A stretch of DNA of 63,712 nt from an uncultured Lachnospiraceae bacterium (GCA_947576945.1 CANPTH010000014.1:1-63712), one strand, 5' to 3'; positions 43,169 to 52,809 are shown, counted from the stretch's first letter. Notes: generated by a model from the letters alone, not told the origin. Program-made: numbers and translations.

Positions 43169-44350
43169 ATGAATGAACTGGAATTGAAATACGGCTGTAA
43201 TCCAAACCAGAAGCCGTCCCGCATTTATATGGCGGACGGCAGTGAGCTGCCGATCAGGGTGCTGAACGGGAAGCCGGGTTACATCAATTTTCTGGATGCT
43301 TTTAACGGATGGCAGCTGGTGAAGGAGTTAAAGAAAGCGACCGGGCTTCCGGCAGCGACTTCTTTTAAGCATGTGTCTCCTGCGGGAGCGGCGGTGGGCC
43401 TGCCGCTTACGGAGGTGGAGAAGAAGATTTACTGGGTGGATGATCTGGATATGGAGTTTACGCCGCTGGCCAATGCCTACGCGAGAGCCAGGGGAGCGGA
43501 CAGAATGAGCTCCTTCGGGGATTTTATTTCTCTGTCGGATGTGTGTGATGCGGCGACCGCCAGGATCATTAAGCGGGAAGTGTCTGACGGTGTGATCGCA
43601 CCGGGCTATGAGCCGGAGGCGCTGGAGATTTTGAAAGCGAAGAAGAAGGGCGGCTACAATGTGATCGAGATCGACGAGGACTATGTGCCTGCGCCGACAG
43701 AAGTAAAGCAGTTGTACGGCATCAGTTTTGAGCAGGGCAGAAATGAGCTTAATATTGACGAGGCGTTTTTTGACAATATTGTGACGACGTCGAAGGAACT
43801 GCCGGAGCAGGCGAAGATCGATCTGGCGATCGCCATGATCACGCTGAAATATACACAGTCCAATTCCGTATGCTATGTGAAAGGCGGGCAGGCCATCGGT
43901 ATCGGGGCCGGGCAGCAGTCCAGGATCCACTGTACGAGGCTGGCGGGATCCAAGGCGGACAACTGGTTCCTCAGGCAGTCGCCCAAGGTGCTTGGCCTGC
44001 AGTTTGTGGACGGCATCGGACGGGCCGACAGAGATAATTCCATCGATCTGTATATCGGTGAGGATTACATGGACGTGCTGGCGGACGGTGCATGGCAGAA
44101 GATCTTCAAGGTGAAGCCGGAAGTCTTTACGGCGGAAGAGAAGAGGGAGTGGCTGAATGAGATGACTGATGTGGCGCTGGGGTCTGACGCGTTCTTCCCC
44201 TTCGGCGACAACATCGAGCGCGCCCACAGAAGCGGCGTGAAATATGTGGCGCAGCCGGGCGGTTCCGTGCGCGATGATAATGTGATCGCCACCTGTGACA
44301 AGTATGGTATGACCATGTGCTTTACGGGAATCAGACTGTTCCATCATTAA
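43169..44350 (+). CDS. AICAR formyltransferase (free-standing)
   Basis: 393 residues, corresponding to the transformylase part of PurH only: LKYGCNPNQKPSRIYM at the start, the conserved TSFKHVSPAGAAVG with Lys-His of the active site, NSVCYVKGGQAIGIGAGQQSR, and AQPGGSVRDDNVIATCDKYG near the C-terminus. It transfers the formyl group from 10-formyl-tetrahydrofolate to AICAR. No cyclohydrolase (MGS-fold) domain is attached; PurO upstream supplies it. GAGAAAGGA precedes the ATG. A strong terminator ends the unit. Confidence 0.9.
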   Translation: MNELELKYGCNPNQKPSRIYMADGSELPIRVLNGKPGYINFLDAFNGWQLVKELKKATGLPAATSFKHVSPAGAAVGLPLTEVEKKIYWVDDLDMEFTPLANAYARARGADRMSSFGDFISLSDVCDAATARIIKREVSDGVIAPGYEPEALEILKAKKKGGYNVIEIDEDYVPAPTEVKQLYGISFEQGRNELNIDEAFFDNIVTTSKELPEQAKIDLAIAMITLKYTQSNSVCYVKGGQAIGIGAGQQSRIHCTRLAGSKADNWFLRQSPKVLGLQFVDGIGRADRDNSIDLYIGEDYMDVLADGAWQKIFKVKPEVFTAEEKREWLNEMTDVALGSDAFFPFGDNIERAHRSGVKYVAQPGGSVRDDNVIATCDKYGMTMCFTGIRLFHH

Positions 44351-44390
44351 AACAGGCAACAGCAGAACAAAGTAAAACAGGATAAATAAA

Positions 44391-44430
44391 ATGCCGTTGC
44401 ATGGAGATTTCTCCATGCAACGGCATTTTT
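44391..44430 (+). terminator. Intrinsic terminator after the AICAR formyltransferase gene
   Basis: Perfect 16-bp stem ATGCCGTTGCATGGAG / CTCCATGCAACGGCAT with ATTT loop and TTTTT tail. The A-rich 5' side could also serve the opposing minus-strand genes. Confidence 0.92.
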
Positions 44431-44479
44431 AAGTGGTTATGGTTTTGATTTCAGTTGTACGAGCGTTCTGTTTCCCGTT

Positions 44480-44707
44480 TTATAATCGGATCGCCTCGCC
44501 GGTAAATGGGTGAGATTTTTCGAACAGGGACGCTTCATTGCTGATCGTTTCGGGGGTTTTTGCGTCAAAATATTCCCTCTGCCATTTTGTATAGTCGAAT
44601 TTTTCGCGGATAATAATGGAAATGAATTGTTCTGCTTCTATACTTCCCAGATGCTGCGTCAAACATTTCATTCCTTTGTTCATAATTTCAGTCATGCTTT
44701 CCATCAT
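44480..44707 (-). CDS. Small protein paired with PIN-domain gene (candidate antitoxin)
   Basis: 75 residues, not assigned to a named family. Mostly helical: MTEIMNKGMKCLTQHLGSIE, AEQFISIIIREKFDYTKWQR and an acidic end. Similar small proteins next to PIN genes are known to me as a pattern in Clostridia, but I cannot name the family. GGAGG lies 9 nt before ATG 44707. The start overlaps the end of the PIN gene by 20 nt, so the two are coupled, with the putative toxin first and the small protein second. Antitoxin role is inferred from this layout. Confidence 0.6.
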   Translation of the reverse strand: MMESMTEIMNKGMKCLTQHLGSIEAEQFISIIIREKFDYTKWQREYFDAKTPETISNEASLFEKSHPFTGEAIRL

Positions 44708-45149
44708 ATAGCGTTTCCTCCATTTCTATAATGAATTCGATCGGTGAAACCATCTTTATTTGTTCACTTTTATATTTTAGTAATCGCTTATCGGTAGAGA
44801 TAAAGTATTCACATTTTGCATAAACTGCGGAAGCTACATGACAGGCATCTTTAAATTTGACCCCGGTCTGCATGATTTCAGCAGCCTTTGCTTCTATAAG
44901 CATTTTACGTTCGTCACCTACATATGCGTAAGTATTTTCACGAATGAAGTCTAAAATTGTATTGCGACGCATTTCAAATGGATTATTGCTGCATTCATAT
45001 CGCAGCATATATGATGTGATTAATTTAAGTTTCTTATCCCTGATCAAGGCCTGGATATGCAGCTTGGATTGTGTTTCCAGAAATATTTTCAGTTGGCTTT
45101 GATCGTCGTATGGTCTGTTATAGCAGCACATATCGAGATAAATTTTCAA
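44688..45149 (-). CDS. PIN-domain protein (VapC-like candidate RNase)
   Basis: About 153 residues, minus strand. The four acidic residues of the PIN fold are placed as expected: Asp6 (IYLDMCCYN), Glu52 (LRYECSNN), Asp101 (KFKDACHVASAVY) and Asp120 (FISTDKRLL). VapC-type toxins cut tRNA or rRNA with this site. TTG at 45149 is chosen because GAGGTG lies 6 nt upstream and the PIN domain starts there. An ATG at 45179 or 45224 would add residues without a ribosome site. It is followed by an overlapping 75-residue gene. Confidence 0.7.
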   Translation of the reverse strand: MKIYLDMCCYNRPYDDQSQLKIFLETQSKLHIQALIRDKKLKLITSYMLRYECSNNPFEMRRNTILDFIRENTYAYVGDERKMLIEAKAAEIMQTGVKFKDACHVASAVYAKCEYFISTDKRLLKYKSEQIKMVSPIEFIIEMEETLYDGKHD

Positions 45150-45224
45150 TGGTTTCACCTCACTTCCAACGATTGACATATGATCGTTAAAGATAATAAG
45201 CTGATTATGAGATAATTTTATCAT

Positions 45225-45413
45225 AAATCTGCATATAAATCATCTTTATTTTTGGGAGTGAGTCTGGTTTGTATGACTATATGATATGATGAAAGAAATC
45301 AGAGATTTTTCAGGAAGTTGGCCACGCAGAAAATACACATATAATTTGATTTTTCAAGCCGATAGTGTTATTATTTTAACGATAGGTCTGCCATAAAGTG
45401 AATCTGTTTACAG
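45225..45413. other. AT-rich intergenic region
   Basis: Divergent spacer between the PIN gene and the repeat array upstream of ptb; no gene or definite promoter recognised. Confidence 0.35.
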
Positions 45414-45610
45414 GAGTCTGCGAAGCAGATCCTGCAAATTTACTCTTGAATGATACAGGAACAGTTCCGGTCATAAAGAGTCTGCGAAGCAGATCTCGCA
45501 AAGTTAATTTGCGAAGCAAATTTACTCCTGAATGGTGCAGGAACAGTTCCGGTCATAAAGAGTCTGCGAAGCAGATCTCGCAAAGTTAATTTGCGAAGCA
45601 AATTTACTTT
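45414..45610 (+). repeat. Tandem repeat (82-bp period) of GAA-loop hairpins upstream of ptb
   Basis: Nearly identical units begin at 45458 and 45540 (both GGAACAGTTCCGGTCATAAA), with a partial unit before them from 45414. Each unit contains three palindromes: GGAACAGTTCC, TCTGC-GAA-GCAGA and AATTTGC-GAA-GCAAATT. The last palindrome runs into a T-rich stretch (ACTTTTTTTATT) just before ptb. It lies in the probable ptb mRNA leader or promoter region. Too few and too palindromic for a CRISPR array. Confidence 0.8.
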
Positions 45611-45659
45611 TTTTATTAGGGCAGCAGTACGATGATAAAACAAAGGAGTGGAAGGGAAA

Positions 45660-46580
45660 ATGAGTAAGAGTTTTGAGGATTTGTTATCAAAAGTGTCCGA
45701 GTGCAGCGTCAAGAAAGTGGCGGTAGCGGTTGCACAGGACAGCGCCGTGCTGGAAGCGGTAGCGGCAGCGAAGGAGAGGAACATTGCCGAGGCGGTTTTG
45801 GTCGGCGACGCGGATAAGATCAGGGAAGTTGCGGCAGCGGACAATGTTGATATCAGCGGCTTCGAGATCATTGACGAGAAGGATGATTATACGGCAGCGC
45901 TTAAGGCGGTTGAACTGGTACATCAGGGCAAGGCCGACATGTATATGAAGGGCCTGATTGACACCAAGTCTTTCTTGAAGAGCGTGCTGGATAAAGAGGT
46001 AGGACTGCGGACCGGTAAGGCATTATCTCATGTGTGCGTGTTTGAGGTAGAGGGCGTGGATCATCTTCTTTTCCTGTCAGACGTGGCATTCATGACCTAT
46101 CCGACTCTGGAAGACAAGGTACATATCATCGAGAATACAGTAGACGTCTGCCATGCATGCGGCATTCCGAATCCCAAGGTGGCTCCGCTGGCAGCAGTGG
46201 AAGTTGTCAATCCCAAGATGCCGGTTACCGTTGAGGCGGAAGAACTGACGAAAATGTGTGAAGAGGGCAAACTGACAGGCTGTATCGTAGACGGGCCTCT
46301 CTCCTTAGACCTGGCTATCGATCCGGAAGCGGCGAAGCATAAAGGGGCGGAAGGAAGAAAGATCGTTGGTGATGCGGACGTGCTTCTTTTCCCGGATATC
46401 CACGCAGGCAATCTGGTATACAAGTGTCTGGTACATACGGCGAAGGTGAAAAACGGCAATATCCTGACAGGAACAAAGGCTCCGGTTATCCTCACTTCCC
46501 GTTCCGACGATTTCGAGACGAAGGTAAATTCCCTGGCGCTGGGCGCAGTTATGGCGGAAGCGCTGTCAAAGATGAATTAA
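45660..46580 (+). CDS. ptb: Phosphate butyryltransferase
   Basis: 306 residues of the phosphate acetyl/butyryltransferase family; with butyrate kinase downstream it converts butyryl-CoA via butyryl-phosphate to butyrate and ATP. Family segments: VAVAVAQDSAVLEAVAAAKE, EAVLVGDADKIRE, GKADMYMKGLIDTKSFL, GCIVDGPLSLDLAID and DVLLFPDIHAGNLVYK. ATG at 45660 is preceded by GGAAGGG and AAAGGAG. The upstream hairpin repeats may affect its expression. buk follows after 54 nt. Confidence 0.93.
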   Translation: MSKSFEDLLSKVSECSVKKVAVAVAQDSAVLEAVAAAKERNIAEAVLVGDADKIREVAAADNVDISGFEIIDEKDDYTAALKAVELVHQGKADMYMKGLIDTKSFLKSVLDKEVGLRTGKALSHVCVFEVEGVDHLLFLSDVAFMTYPTLEDKVHIIENTVDVCHACGIPNPKVAPLAAVEVVNPKMPVTVEAEELTKMCEEGKLTGCIVDGPLSLDLAIDPEAAKHKGAEGRKIVGDADVLLFPDIHAGNLVYKCLVHTAKVKNGNILTGTKAPVILTSRSDDFETKVNSLALGAVMAEALSKMN

Positions 46581-46634
46581 CATCGAAGGTAATGCAGGAA
46601 ACAGCAGACTGTATGACACAGGAGGTAAAATAAC

Positions 46635-47702
46635 ATGTCAGTAAAAAGTTTGATCATTAATCCGGGTTCCACTTCCACCAAGATTGGTGTGTTTGAGGAT
46701 GAGACCCTTTTGTTTGAGGAGACCCTGCGGCATTCCACGGAAGAGATCGCACAGTATGCATCCATCGTGGATCAGAAGGATTTTCGTAAGGATATTATCG
46801 TGAATCTTTTGAAAGAGAAGGATTTCGATATCAACTCCCTGAATATGGTAGTAGGCCGCGGCGGTATGTTAAAGCCGATCCCGGGCGGTACCTATGCAGT
46901 CAGCGACGAGCTTCTGGCAGATCTGAAGATCGGTAAGCAGGGACAGCATGCCTCCAATCTGGGCGGTATCCTGGCGAGAGAGATCGGGGATTCCATCGGT
47001 GCACCGTCTTATATCGTAGATCCTGTCGTAGTTGACGAGCTGGAGCCCATCTCCAGATATTCCGGTGTTCCGGAACTTCCCAGAACCAGTGTATTTCATG
47101 CGCTGAACCAGAAGGCGGTAGCGAAGCGGTTTGCCAAGGAGAGCGGTAAGGATTACAATGCACTGAATCTGGTGGTCGTACATATGGGCGGCGGTGTTTC
47201 CGTGGGAGCACACAGACAGGGTAAGGTAGTGGATGTGTTTAACGCACTGGACGGCGACGGCGCTTTTTCACCGGAGAGAGCGGGTGCAGTGCCCAGCGGA
47301 GCGCTGATCAGGATGTGCTTCTCCGGAGAGTATACCGAGAAGGAAGTCTATAAGAAGATCGTAGGCGGCGGCGGTTTCAATGCTTACTGCGGCACCAACG
47401 ACATGCGCGACGTGGATAAGATGGTGGATGACGGCGATGCGAAGGCGGAAGAAGTGCGCGCTGCATTCATCAGGCAGGTGGCGAAGGACATCGGCTCCAT
47501 GGCATGTGTTCTGGAAGGCAAGGTAGACCAGATTGTTGTTACCGGCGGCATCGCTTATGATGAGGCGGTGGTAGACGGACTGAAAAAGCAGGCAGGCTGG
47601 ATCGCTCCCATGACCGTATATCCAGGTGAGGACGAACTGCTGGCGCTGGTACAGGGCGGACTGCGCGTGCTGAACGGGGAAGAGGCCGCGATGGTATACT
47701 AA
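46635..47702 (+). CDS. buk: Butyrate kinase
   Basis: 355-residue member of the acetokinase family; forms ATP and butyrate from butyryl-phosphate. Marks: [18 protein letters not shown] at the start, [21 protein letters not shown] in the phosphate-binding region, and [16 protein letters not shown] in the C-terminal domain. AGGAGG lies 10 nt upstream. It forms an operon with ptb and ends in a hairpin terminator. Confidence 0.96.
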   Translation: MSVKSLIINPGSTSTKIGVFEDETLLFEETLRHSTEEIAQYASIVDQKDFRKDIIVNLLKEKDFDINSLNMVVGRGGMLKPIPGGTYAVSDELLADLKIGKQGQHASNLGGILAREIGDSIGAPSYIVDPVVVDELEPISRYSGVPELPRTSVFHALNQKAVAKRFAKESGKDYNALNLVVVHMGGGVSVGAHRQGKVVDVFNALDGDGAFSPERAGAVPSGALIRMCFSGEYTEKEVYKKIVGGGGFNAYCGTNDMRDVDKMVDDGDAKAEEVRAAFIRQVAKDIGSMACVLEGKVDQIVVTGGIAYDEAVVDGLKKQAGWIAPMTVYPGEDELLALVQGGLRVLNGEEAAMVY

Positions 47703-47737
47703 GACAGGAAAGTATGCCGGATAAACAGAGATAGACA

Positions 47738-47782
47738 GGGTGTGAAGCCGCTGCAGTGAAAGGCGGTCTTTACACCCTTTTT
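47738..47782 (+). terminator. Terminator of ptb-buk
   Basis: GGGTGTGAAG ... CTTTACACCC with inner GCCGC/GCGGT pairing, followed by TTTTTATT. Confidence 0.8.
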
Positions 47783-47805
47783 ATTCCCGCGAGCAACGAG
47801 CCAGG

Positions 47806-47911
47806 CGGCAGGCTGAGCATGATGTAAGTTTACTATGAAAGTCTTCGACTTTCATACCATGGATGGCCATGCGGCCGGCCCGACAGCAGGCTGAGCATGA
47901 TGTAAGTTTAC
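47806..47911. repeat. 84-bp dispersed element (copy 1) with partial tandem copy
   Basis: The unit 47828-47911 runs from GTTTACTATG to GTAAGTTTAC and contains AAAGTC-TTC-GACTTT and GGCCATGCGGCC stems. Its reverse complement is at 62491-62574 with four differences in 84. The tail (GCAGGCTGAGCATGATGTAA and GTTTAC) is also found at 47808-47833, so a partial copy sits in tandem. The flank 47782-47806 resembles 25298-25345. Non-coding. Confidence 0.75.
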
Positions 47912-47934
47912 TGATGGTAAGTTCAGTTCTGTTC

Positions 47935-47963
47935 TTGACATGAAAGAGAAATTGTTGTAAACT
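47935..47963 (+). promoter_or_regulatory. Sigma-A promoter for the membrane protein/regulator cluster
   Basis: TTGACA (47935-47940), 17-nt spacer, TAAACT (47958-47963), about 75 nt before the preferred start at 48039. Confidence 0.65.
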
Positions 47964-48038
47964 GGTTTATTATATAAACAAACAAATAGGCAAATGAGCC
48001 AGGCAACGAAGCCATACAGAGAAGGGAAGGCGAACAGG

Positions 48039-48743
48039 ATGAATGACAAAATCAATATCGCACTGCAGGACATTGCAGCCATCAGAGAGACACTGGATGA
48101 TGCCAAAGTACATTACAGGGGCATGTACCTGATGTGTTTTCTGCTGGCGGCTTTTAACGGGGTCAAATATGTGTGGCTCCTGCTGGAGATGCATTTCATG
48201 CCCCGTGTTATGCTGGGAAGTTATGTGATGAGCTACATCTGGCCGCTTTTGCTGGTGGTGAGTTTTCTCTGGATTTATCGCAGTGAGAAGAAATATTCGA
48301 ATAAATATTATCTGAGTATGTTCGGAATCTGGGGCTTTATGGCGGGAGTGATACCGGCGACAGCGGCCGTCGTGAATGTTTTCCGTCTTTTTACAGCGGA
48401 CGGACTCGTTGTGGAAGGGGCGGGACAGATCCGGGGCAGTAATTTTATGGAAAGTATATCGAGTATTCTGCTGGTCTCCATTTTTCTCGTCATATGCGGA
48501 TACATTCTGCAGAAGAGGATTTTCATGGCGCTGGCGGTTTTGAACATGTTCTGTTTTATGCTTCTGGAAACATGCCTGCCTTCGGCCGGCATTCCCTTTT
48601 CCGTAGGCGGGCAGACACAGACGAATCTTGCATACAGCTCTGTCTATTCCATAGCGGTTACCTGCCCGGGGTATGTGGCGCTGGGCGTTTATCTGTGGAA
48701 TAAGAAGAGAGAAGAGCGCTGGGAATCCGGAGAGCGCCGATAA
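48039..48743 (+). CDS. Multi-pass membrane protein, unknown function
   Basis: About 234 residues with six predicted membrane segments after a short helical cytoplasmic N-terminus (NDKINIALQDIAAIRETLDD). No family recognised. ATG at 48039 has GGGAAGG about 9 nt upstream; an earlier ATG at 47994 would add 15 residues. Two regulator genes follow on the same strand (winged-helix at 48792, XRE at 49294), and membrane protein plus such regulators is a frequent small-operon layout in Firmicutes. Confidence 0.7.
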   Translation: MNDKINIALQDIAAIRETLDDAKVHYRGMYLMCFLLAAFNGVKYVWLLLEMHFMPRVMLGSYVMSYIWPLLLVVSFLWIYRSEKKYSNKYYLSMFGIWGFMAGVIPATAAVVNVFRLFTADGLVVEGAGQIRGSNFMESISSILLVSIFLVICGYILQKRIFMALAVLNMFCFMLLETCLPSAGIPFSVGGQTQTNLAYSSVYSIAVTCPGYVALGVYLWNKKREERWESGERR

Positions 48744-48791
48744 ACGGGGACACCGGCAGATAGAACTGAAAGAAAGGCATGACTGTGATCA

Positions 48792-49088
48792 ATGAACATA
48801 GATACGATACCCGAAGCGTTCAGCGTGACGCTGCGGCTTAAGATCCTTACGGCGCTGGTCAGCGCCTCGAGAACCTTTAAAGAGCTGCGTGAGATCACGC
48901 AGGCGACTCAGGGAAATTTGAGCGTACAGCTGACGAAGCTGGAGGAATGGGGCTATCTCACCTCACAGAAAGTGATCGAGCAGAAGAAAACCAAATCAAC
49001 CTATACCATCACCCCTTTTGGGCTGCAGCAGTTTGAAGCGTATGTTTCCCTGCTGCAGTCGGTGCTGCGCGGCGATGCGGAGGCCTGA
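48792..49088 (+). CDS. Winged-helix transcriptional regulator (PF13601-like)
   Basis: 98-residue DNA-binding protein. The single wHTH fold reads FSVTLRLKILTALVSASRTF, then KELREITQATQGNLSVQLTKLEEWGYL with the recognition helix, and TKSTYTITPFGLQQFEAYVS as wing and dimer helix. This is the DUF/HTH_34 type related to ArsR and MarR. Probably controls the preceding membrane-protein gene, 48 nt upstream, though the target is inferred. Confidence 0.8.
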   Translation: MNIDTIPEAFSVTLRLKILTALVSASRTFKELREITQATQGNLSVQLTKLEEWGYLTSQKVIEQKKTKSTYTITPFGLQQFEAYVSLLQSVLRGDAEA

Positions 49089-49293
49089 ATGCCTGTATGG
49101 AACAGGAAAAACACTCCCGCAACCTGAAATTGACAAAGTGCATTGCAGGAAAGATGGCAAATAACAGGCTGCGTCTGATAGTATTTACCTGCCAGGCAGC
49201 CGGAGGCGGCAAAGTGAGACTGACAGCCGCCTCTTTGGTCAGCCGGGTAAAGCTGAGCCGTGGAGGCAGAGAAAGGATGCAGGAGGTGCAGAG

Positions 49294-49974
49294 ATGAAGT
49301 TAGGAGAAAAAATTGTTAAGCTGAGAAAAGAAAGAGGACTTTCCCAGGAGGCGCTGGCCGAGCAGATCGGAACCACGAGGCAGGCCGTCAGCAAATGGGA
49401 GAACGATCAGGGATTTCCGGAAACGGAGAAGCTGCTGCAGCTGTCCAATGTGTTTGAAGTGTCAGTGGATTTTCTGTTGAAGGATGAAAAGACGGATACC
49501 GGGATCGACGAGAAGGGCTACTATGTCAGCAGGGAATTTGCCAGAGGATATCTCGCGAATGAGAAGAAGACGGTTCTTGGTCTGGGACTGTGCTTTTTCT
49601 TCTGGGCATTGGCCGGGGTGCCTTGGGTGATCTTTCCGGAGAATGCGGCATGGCGCATGGCCGGCATGGGTGCATGTGTGATTCTCGGGATTCTGATGCT
49701 GGTATCGGCCATATTCACAGAGCAGGACCGCTATAAGATTCTGCGCCAGGAACCGCTGCTGTTTGATTATGATGTGCTGAGAGAGCTGACGGCGGGCGGG
49801 ACGATACCGTGGACGGGATACCATGCGCTTGTGATTCTTGTATTTGCAGCCAGCCTGTTCGGATATGTCTATTCGCTGGGCCTTATAGAAGCTTATGAAC
49901 TGCTGGTCCGGAATGAAAAGCATACCGGCAGCCTGTGGTTTCGGCTGAAGAAGAAGATCAGGGAGAAGCTGTAA
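49294..49974 (+). CDS. XRE family regulator with membrane domain
   Basis: 226 residues. Residues 1-65 are a Cro/CI-type HTH (LRKERGLSQEALAEQIGTTR, QAVSKWENDQGFPETEKLLQ). After a linker the rest has three membrane segments (about 95-113, 123-142 and 180-200) and a basic C-terminus. Such membrane-tethered XRE proteins are common in Firmicutes and may sense envelope state. AGGAGG lies 7 nt before the ATG. Confidence 0.85.
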   Translation: MKLGEKIVKLRKERGLSQEALAEQIGTTRQAVSKWENDQGFPETEKLLQLSNVFEVSVDFLLKDEKTDTGIDEKGYYVSREFARGYLANEKKTVLGLGLCFFFWALAGVPWVIFPENAAWRMAGMGACVILGILMLVSAIFTEQDRYKILRQEPLLFDYDVLRELTAGGTIPWTGYHALVILVFAASLFGYVYSLGLIEAYELLVRNEKHTGSLWFRLKKKIREKL

Positions 49975-50009
49975 GATCTCCCGGTAAGACTCCAAGGTTT
50001 TCTTTTTAG

Positions 50010-50038
50010 TTGAATTTACCTTATAAATCTGCTACAAT
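50010..50038 (+). promoter_or_regulatory. Sigma-A promoter of secA
   Basis: TTGAAT (50010-50015), 17-nt spacer, TACAAT (50033-50038), giving a leader of about 200 nt before the secA ATG. Confidence 0.65.
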
Positions 50039-50244
50039 ATACGTTGGTCTTTTATAATTATATATTTATAGAAAACGGCAGTGCATATATATGTAAGCTA
50101 AGCTGCCGCAAAGCCTGAAAAGATCAGGTACCGGCGCATTCCGACATGAAGGAAAGGCCGGGCAGTTATTTCAGCAGCCAAAGAAAGGTAAGTTGTGCAT
50201 CGGAGCGCAGGGCAAGGCATCCGGTACACGGAAACGAGGCGGTC

Positions 50245-52809
50245 ATGAGTGTAATACAGAAAGTGTTTGGAACGCATAGTGAGAGGGAGATCAAGCGCAT
50301 AGCCGGTCTGGTGGATAAGATCGAGAGCCTGCGCCCCGGCATGATGGAATTGTCGGACGAGCAGCTGCGCGATAAGACGAAAGAATACAGAAAGAGACTG
50401 GAGGAAGGCGAGACGCTGGACAGTCTGCTGCCGGAGGCTTATGCCACGGTGAGGGAGGCGGCCCGCAGGATTCTGAAGACAGAGCACTACCGTGTGCAGC
50501 TGATCGGCGGTATCGTGCTGCATCAGGGGCGTATTGCCGAGATGAGAACCGGTGAAGGTAAGACACAGACCTGTCTGCTGCCGGCGTATCTGAATGCACT
50601 GGAAGGCAAGGGCGTACATGTCGTTACCGTCAATGACTATCTGGCGAAGCGTGACGCGGAGTGGATGGGACAGGTTCATGAATTCCTGGGCCTGAAAGTG
50701 GGTGTTGTCTTAAACGACATGAAATCCGACGAGCGTCGGGAAGCCTATAATTGTGATATCACTTATGTGACCAATAATGAACTGGGGTTCGATTACCTGC
50801 GTGACAATATGGTCATCTACAAGGAACAGCTGGTGCTCAGAGACCTGCACTATGCCATCATCGACGAGGTGGATTCCGTCCTGATCGACGAAGCCCGCAC
50901 ACCGCTGATCATTTCCGGGCAGAGCGGCAAGTCCACGAAGCTGTATGAGGCCTGCGACATTCTGGCCAGACAGCTGACCCGCGGCGAGGACATGGAAGAG
51001 CTGACCAAGATGGATGCCATCATGGGTGTGGAACGTGAGGAGACGGGTGACTTTATTGTCAATGAAAAGGATAAGGTAGTGAACCTGACCGCACAGGGCG
51101 TGGCCAGGGTGGAGCGATTCTTCCAGATTGAAAATCTGGCAGATCCGGAGAATCTGGAGATCCAGCACAACATTATTCTGGCCCTGCGCGCTCACAATCT
51201 GATGTTCCGCGACCAGGATTATGTGGTGAAAGATGATCAGGTGCTGATCGTTGACGGTTTCACGGGCCGTATCATGCCGGGCAGACGTTATTCTGACGGC
51301 CTGCATCAGGCGATCGAGGCCAAGGAACATGTGAAAGTGAAGCGGGAGAGCAAGACGCTGGCTACCATCACGTTCCAGAACTTTTTCAATAAATTTGAGA
51401 AAAAAGCAGGTATGACCGGTACGGCTTTGACGGAGGAAAAGGAATTCCGCGATATCTACGGCATGGACGTGGTGTCGATTCCTACCAATAAACCAATCGC
51501 GCGTATCGATCATCAGGACTGTGTATATAAGACAAGGAAAGAGAAACTACGCGCCATCGTGACGGCGGTGGAGGAGGCGCATGCCAAAGGACAGCCGGTG
51601 CTGGTGGGTACCATCAATATCGATGCTTCGGAAGAGTTAAGCGGCCTGCTGAAACGGCGCGGCATAGAACACAAGGTGCTCAATGCGAAGTTCCACGAGA
51701 TGGAGGCCGAGATCGTAGCCGACGCCGGTATTCACGGGGCGGTTACCATCGCTACCAACATGGCGGGCCGTGGTACGGATATCAAGCTGGATGAGGAATC
51801 CAGGGCGGCAGGAGGGCTTATGATCGTCGGTACGGAGCGGCATGAGTCCAGACGTATCGACAACCAGCTGCGCGGGCGAAGCGGCCGTCAGGGTGATCCG
51901 GGTGAATCCAGATTCTATATTTCTCTGGAGGATGATCTGATGCGCCTGTTCGGTTCGGACAGAATGATCGCCATGTTTAATGCGCTGGGCATTCCGGAAG
52001 GACAGGAGATTGAGCATAAGGCGCTGACGAAGGCCATCGAGTCGGCACAGAAGAAGATTGAGAACAATAACTTCGGCATCAGAAAGAATCTGCTGGAGTA
52101 TGATCAGGTCATGAACGAGCAGAGGGAGATCATCTATGAAGAGAGAAGACGCGTCTTGAATGGCGAAAGCATGCGGGATGCCATCTACAAGATGATCACG
52201 GATATCACGGAGAACTGCGTGGATATCTGCATCGGCGACGATACGGACTTCGAAGAGTGGGATTTCAAGGAGCTGAATACGCTGCTTTTGCCTACGATTC
52301 CCCTGCAGCCTCTGAATGCGGAGCGGGTACTGAAACCGAAGAAGAACAGTTTGAAGCAGCAGTTAAAGGAAGAAGCGGTCAAGCTCTATGAGGCAAAGGA
52401 AGCAGAATTCCCTGAGCCGGAAGCAATCCGGGAAATTGAGCGCGTGATCCTTCTTAAAGTGATCGACCGGAAGTGGATGGATCATATTGATGATATGGAC
52501 CAGCTGCGGCAGGGGGCAGGATTACAGGCATATGCCCAGAAAGACCCGCTGGTAGAGTATAAAATGAACGGCTATGAGATGTTCGACGATATGACCCAGA
52601 ATATCAGGGAAGAGACCGTCCGTCTTCTGCTCCATGTACGCATCGAACAGAAAGTAGAGCGGGAGCAGGTAGCCAAAGTTACCGGCACCAACAAGGACGA
52701 CACGCTTCAGAAGGGCCCCGTCAAGCGTGTGGAGGCCAAGGTCTATCCCAATGATCCCTGTCCCTGCGGTTCCGGGAAGAAGTATAAACAGTGCTGTGGG
52801 AGAAAATAA
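50245..52809 (+). CDS. secA: Protein translocase ATPase SecA
   Basis: 854-residue motor of the Sec export pathway. Walker A in [28 protein letters not shown] box, the preprotein crosslinking domain, then [16 protein letters not shown] and [16 protein letters not shown] of the second ATPase half. The helical wing/scaffold follows, and a C-terminal zinc-binding SEC-C motif ([16 protein letters not shown]). The N-terminus [19 protein letters not shown] fits SecA1. ATG at 50245 is the family start; the frame is open 33 codons further upstream. prfB follows after 66 nt. Confidence 0.97.
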   Translation: MSVIQKVFGTHSEREIKRIAGLVDKIESLRPGMMELSDEQLRDKTKEYRKRLEEGETLDSLLPEAYATVREAARRILKTEHYRVQLIGGIVLHQGRIAEMRTGEGKTQTCLLPAYLNALEGKGVHVVTVNDYLAKRDAEWMGQVHEFLGLKVGVVLNDMKSDERREAYNCDITYVTNNELGFDYLRDNMVIYKEQLVLRDLHYAIIDEVDSVLIDEARTPLIISGQSGKSTKLYEACDILARQLTRGEDMEELTKMDAIMGVEREETGDFIVNEKDKVVNLTAQGVARVERFFQIENLADPENLEIQHNIILALRAHNLMFRDQDYVVKDDQVLIVDGFTGRIMPGRRYSDGLHQAIEAKEHVKVKRESKTLATITFQNFFNKFEKKAGMTGTALTEEKEFRDIYGMDVVSIPTNKPIARIDHQDCVYKTRKEKLRAIVTAVEEAHAKGQPVLVGTINIDASEELSGLLKRRGIEHKVLNAKFHEMEAEIVADAGIHGAVTIATNMAGRGTDIKLDEESRAAGGLMIVGTERHESRRIDNQLRGRSGRQGDPGESRFYISLEDDLMRLFGSDRMIAMFNALGIPEGQEIEHKALTKAIESAQKKIENNNFGIRKNLLEYDQVMNEQREIIYEERRRVLNGESMRDAIYKMITDITENCVDICIGDDTDFEEWDFKELNTLLLPTIPLQPLNAERVLKPKKNSLKQQLKEEAVKLYEAKEAEFPEPEAIREIERVILLKVIDRKWMDHIDDMDQLRQGAGLQAYAQKDPLVEYKMNGYEMFDDMTQNIREETVRLLLHVRIEQKVEREQVAKVTGTNKDDTLQKGPVKRVEAKVYPNDPCPCGSGKKYKQCCGRK

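Noticed and set aside
43328..44416. Minus-strand frame opposite the AICAR formyltransferase gene
   Set aside because: Shadow frame; it would also run through the strong terminator stem at 44391-44430.
45414..45610. Repeat array considered as CRISPR
   Set aside because: Only about 2.4 units, no constant repeat with unique spacers, units strongly palindromic, no cas genes.
49097..49297. 66-codon frame between the winged-helix and XRE genes
   Set aside because: Basic, no domain, weak start; spans a GC-rich hairpin and probably is spacer. A small real gene cannot be fully excluded.
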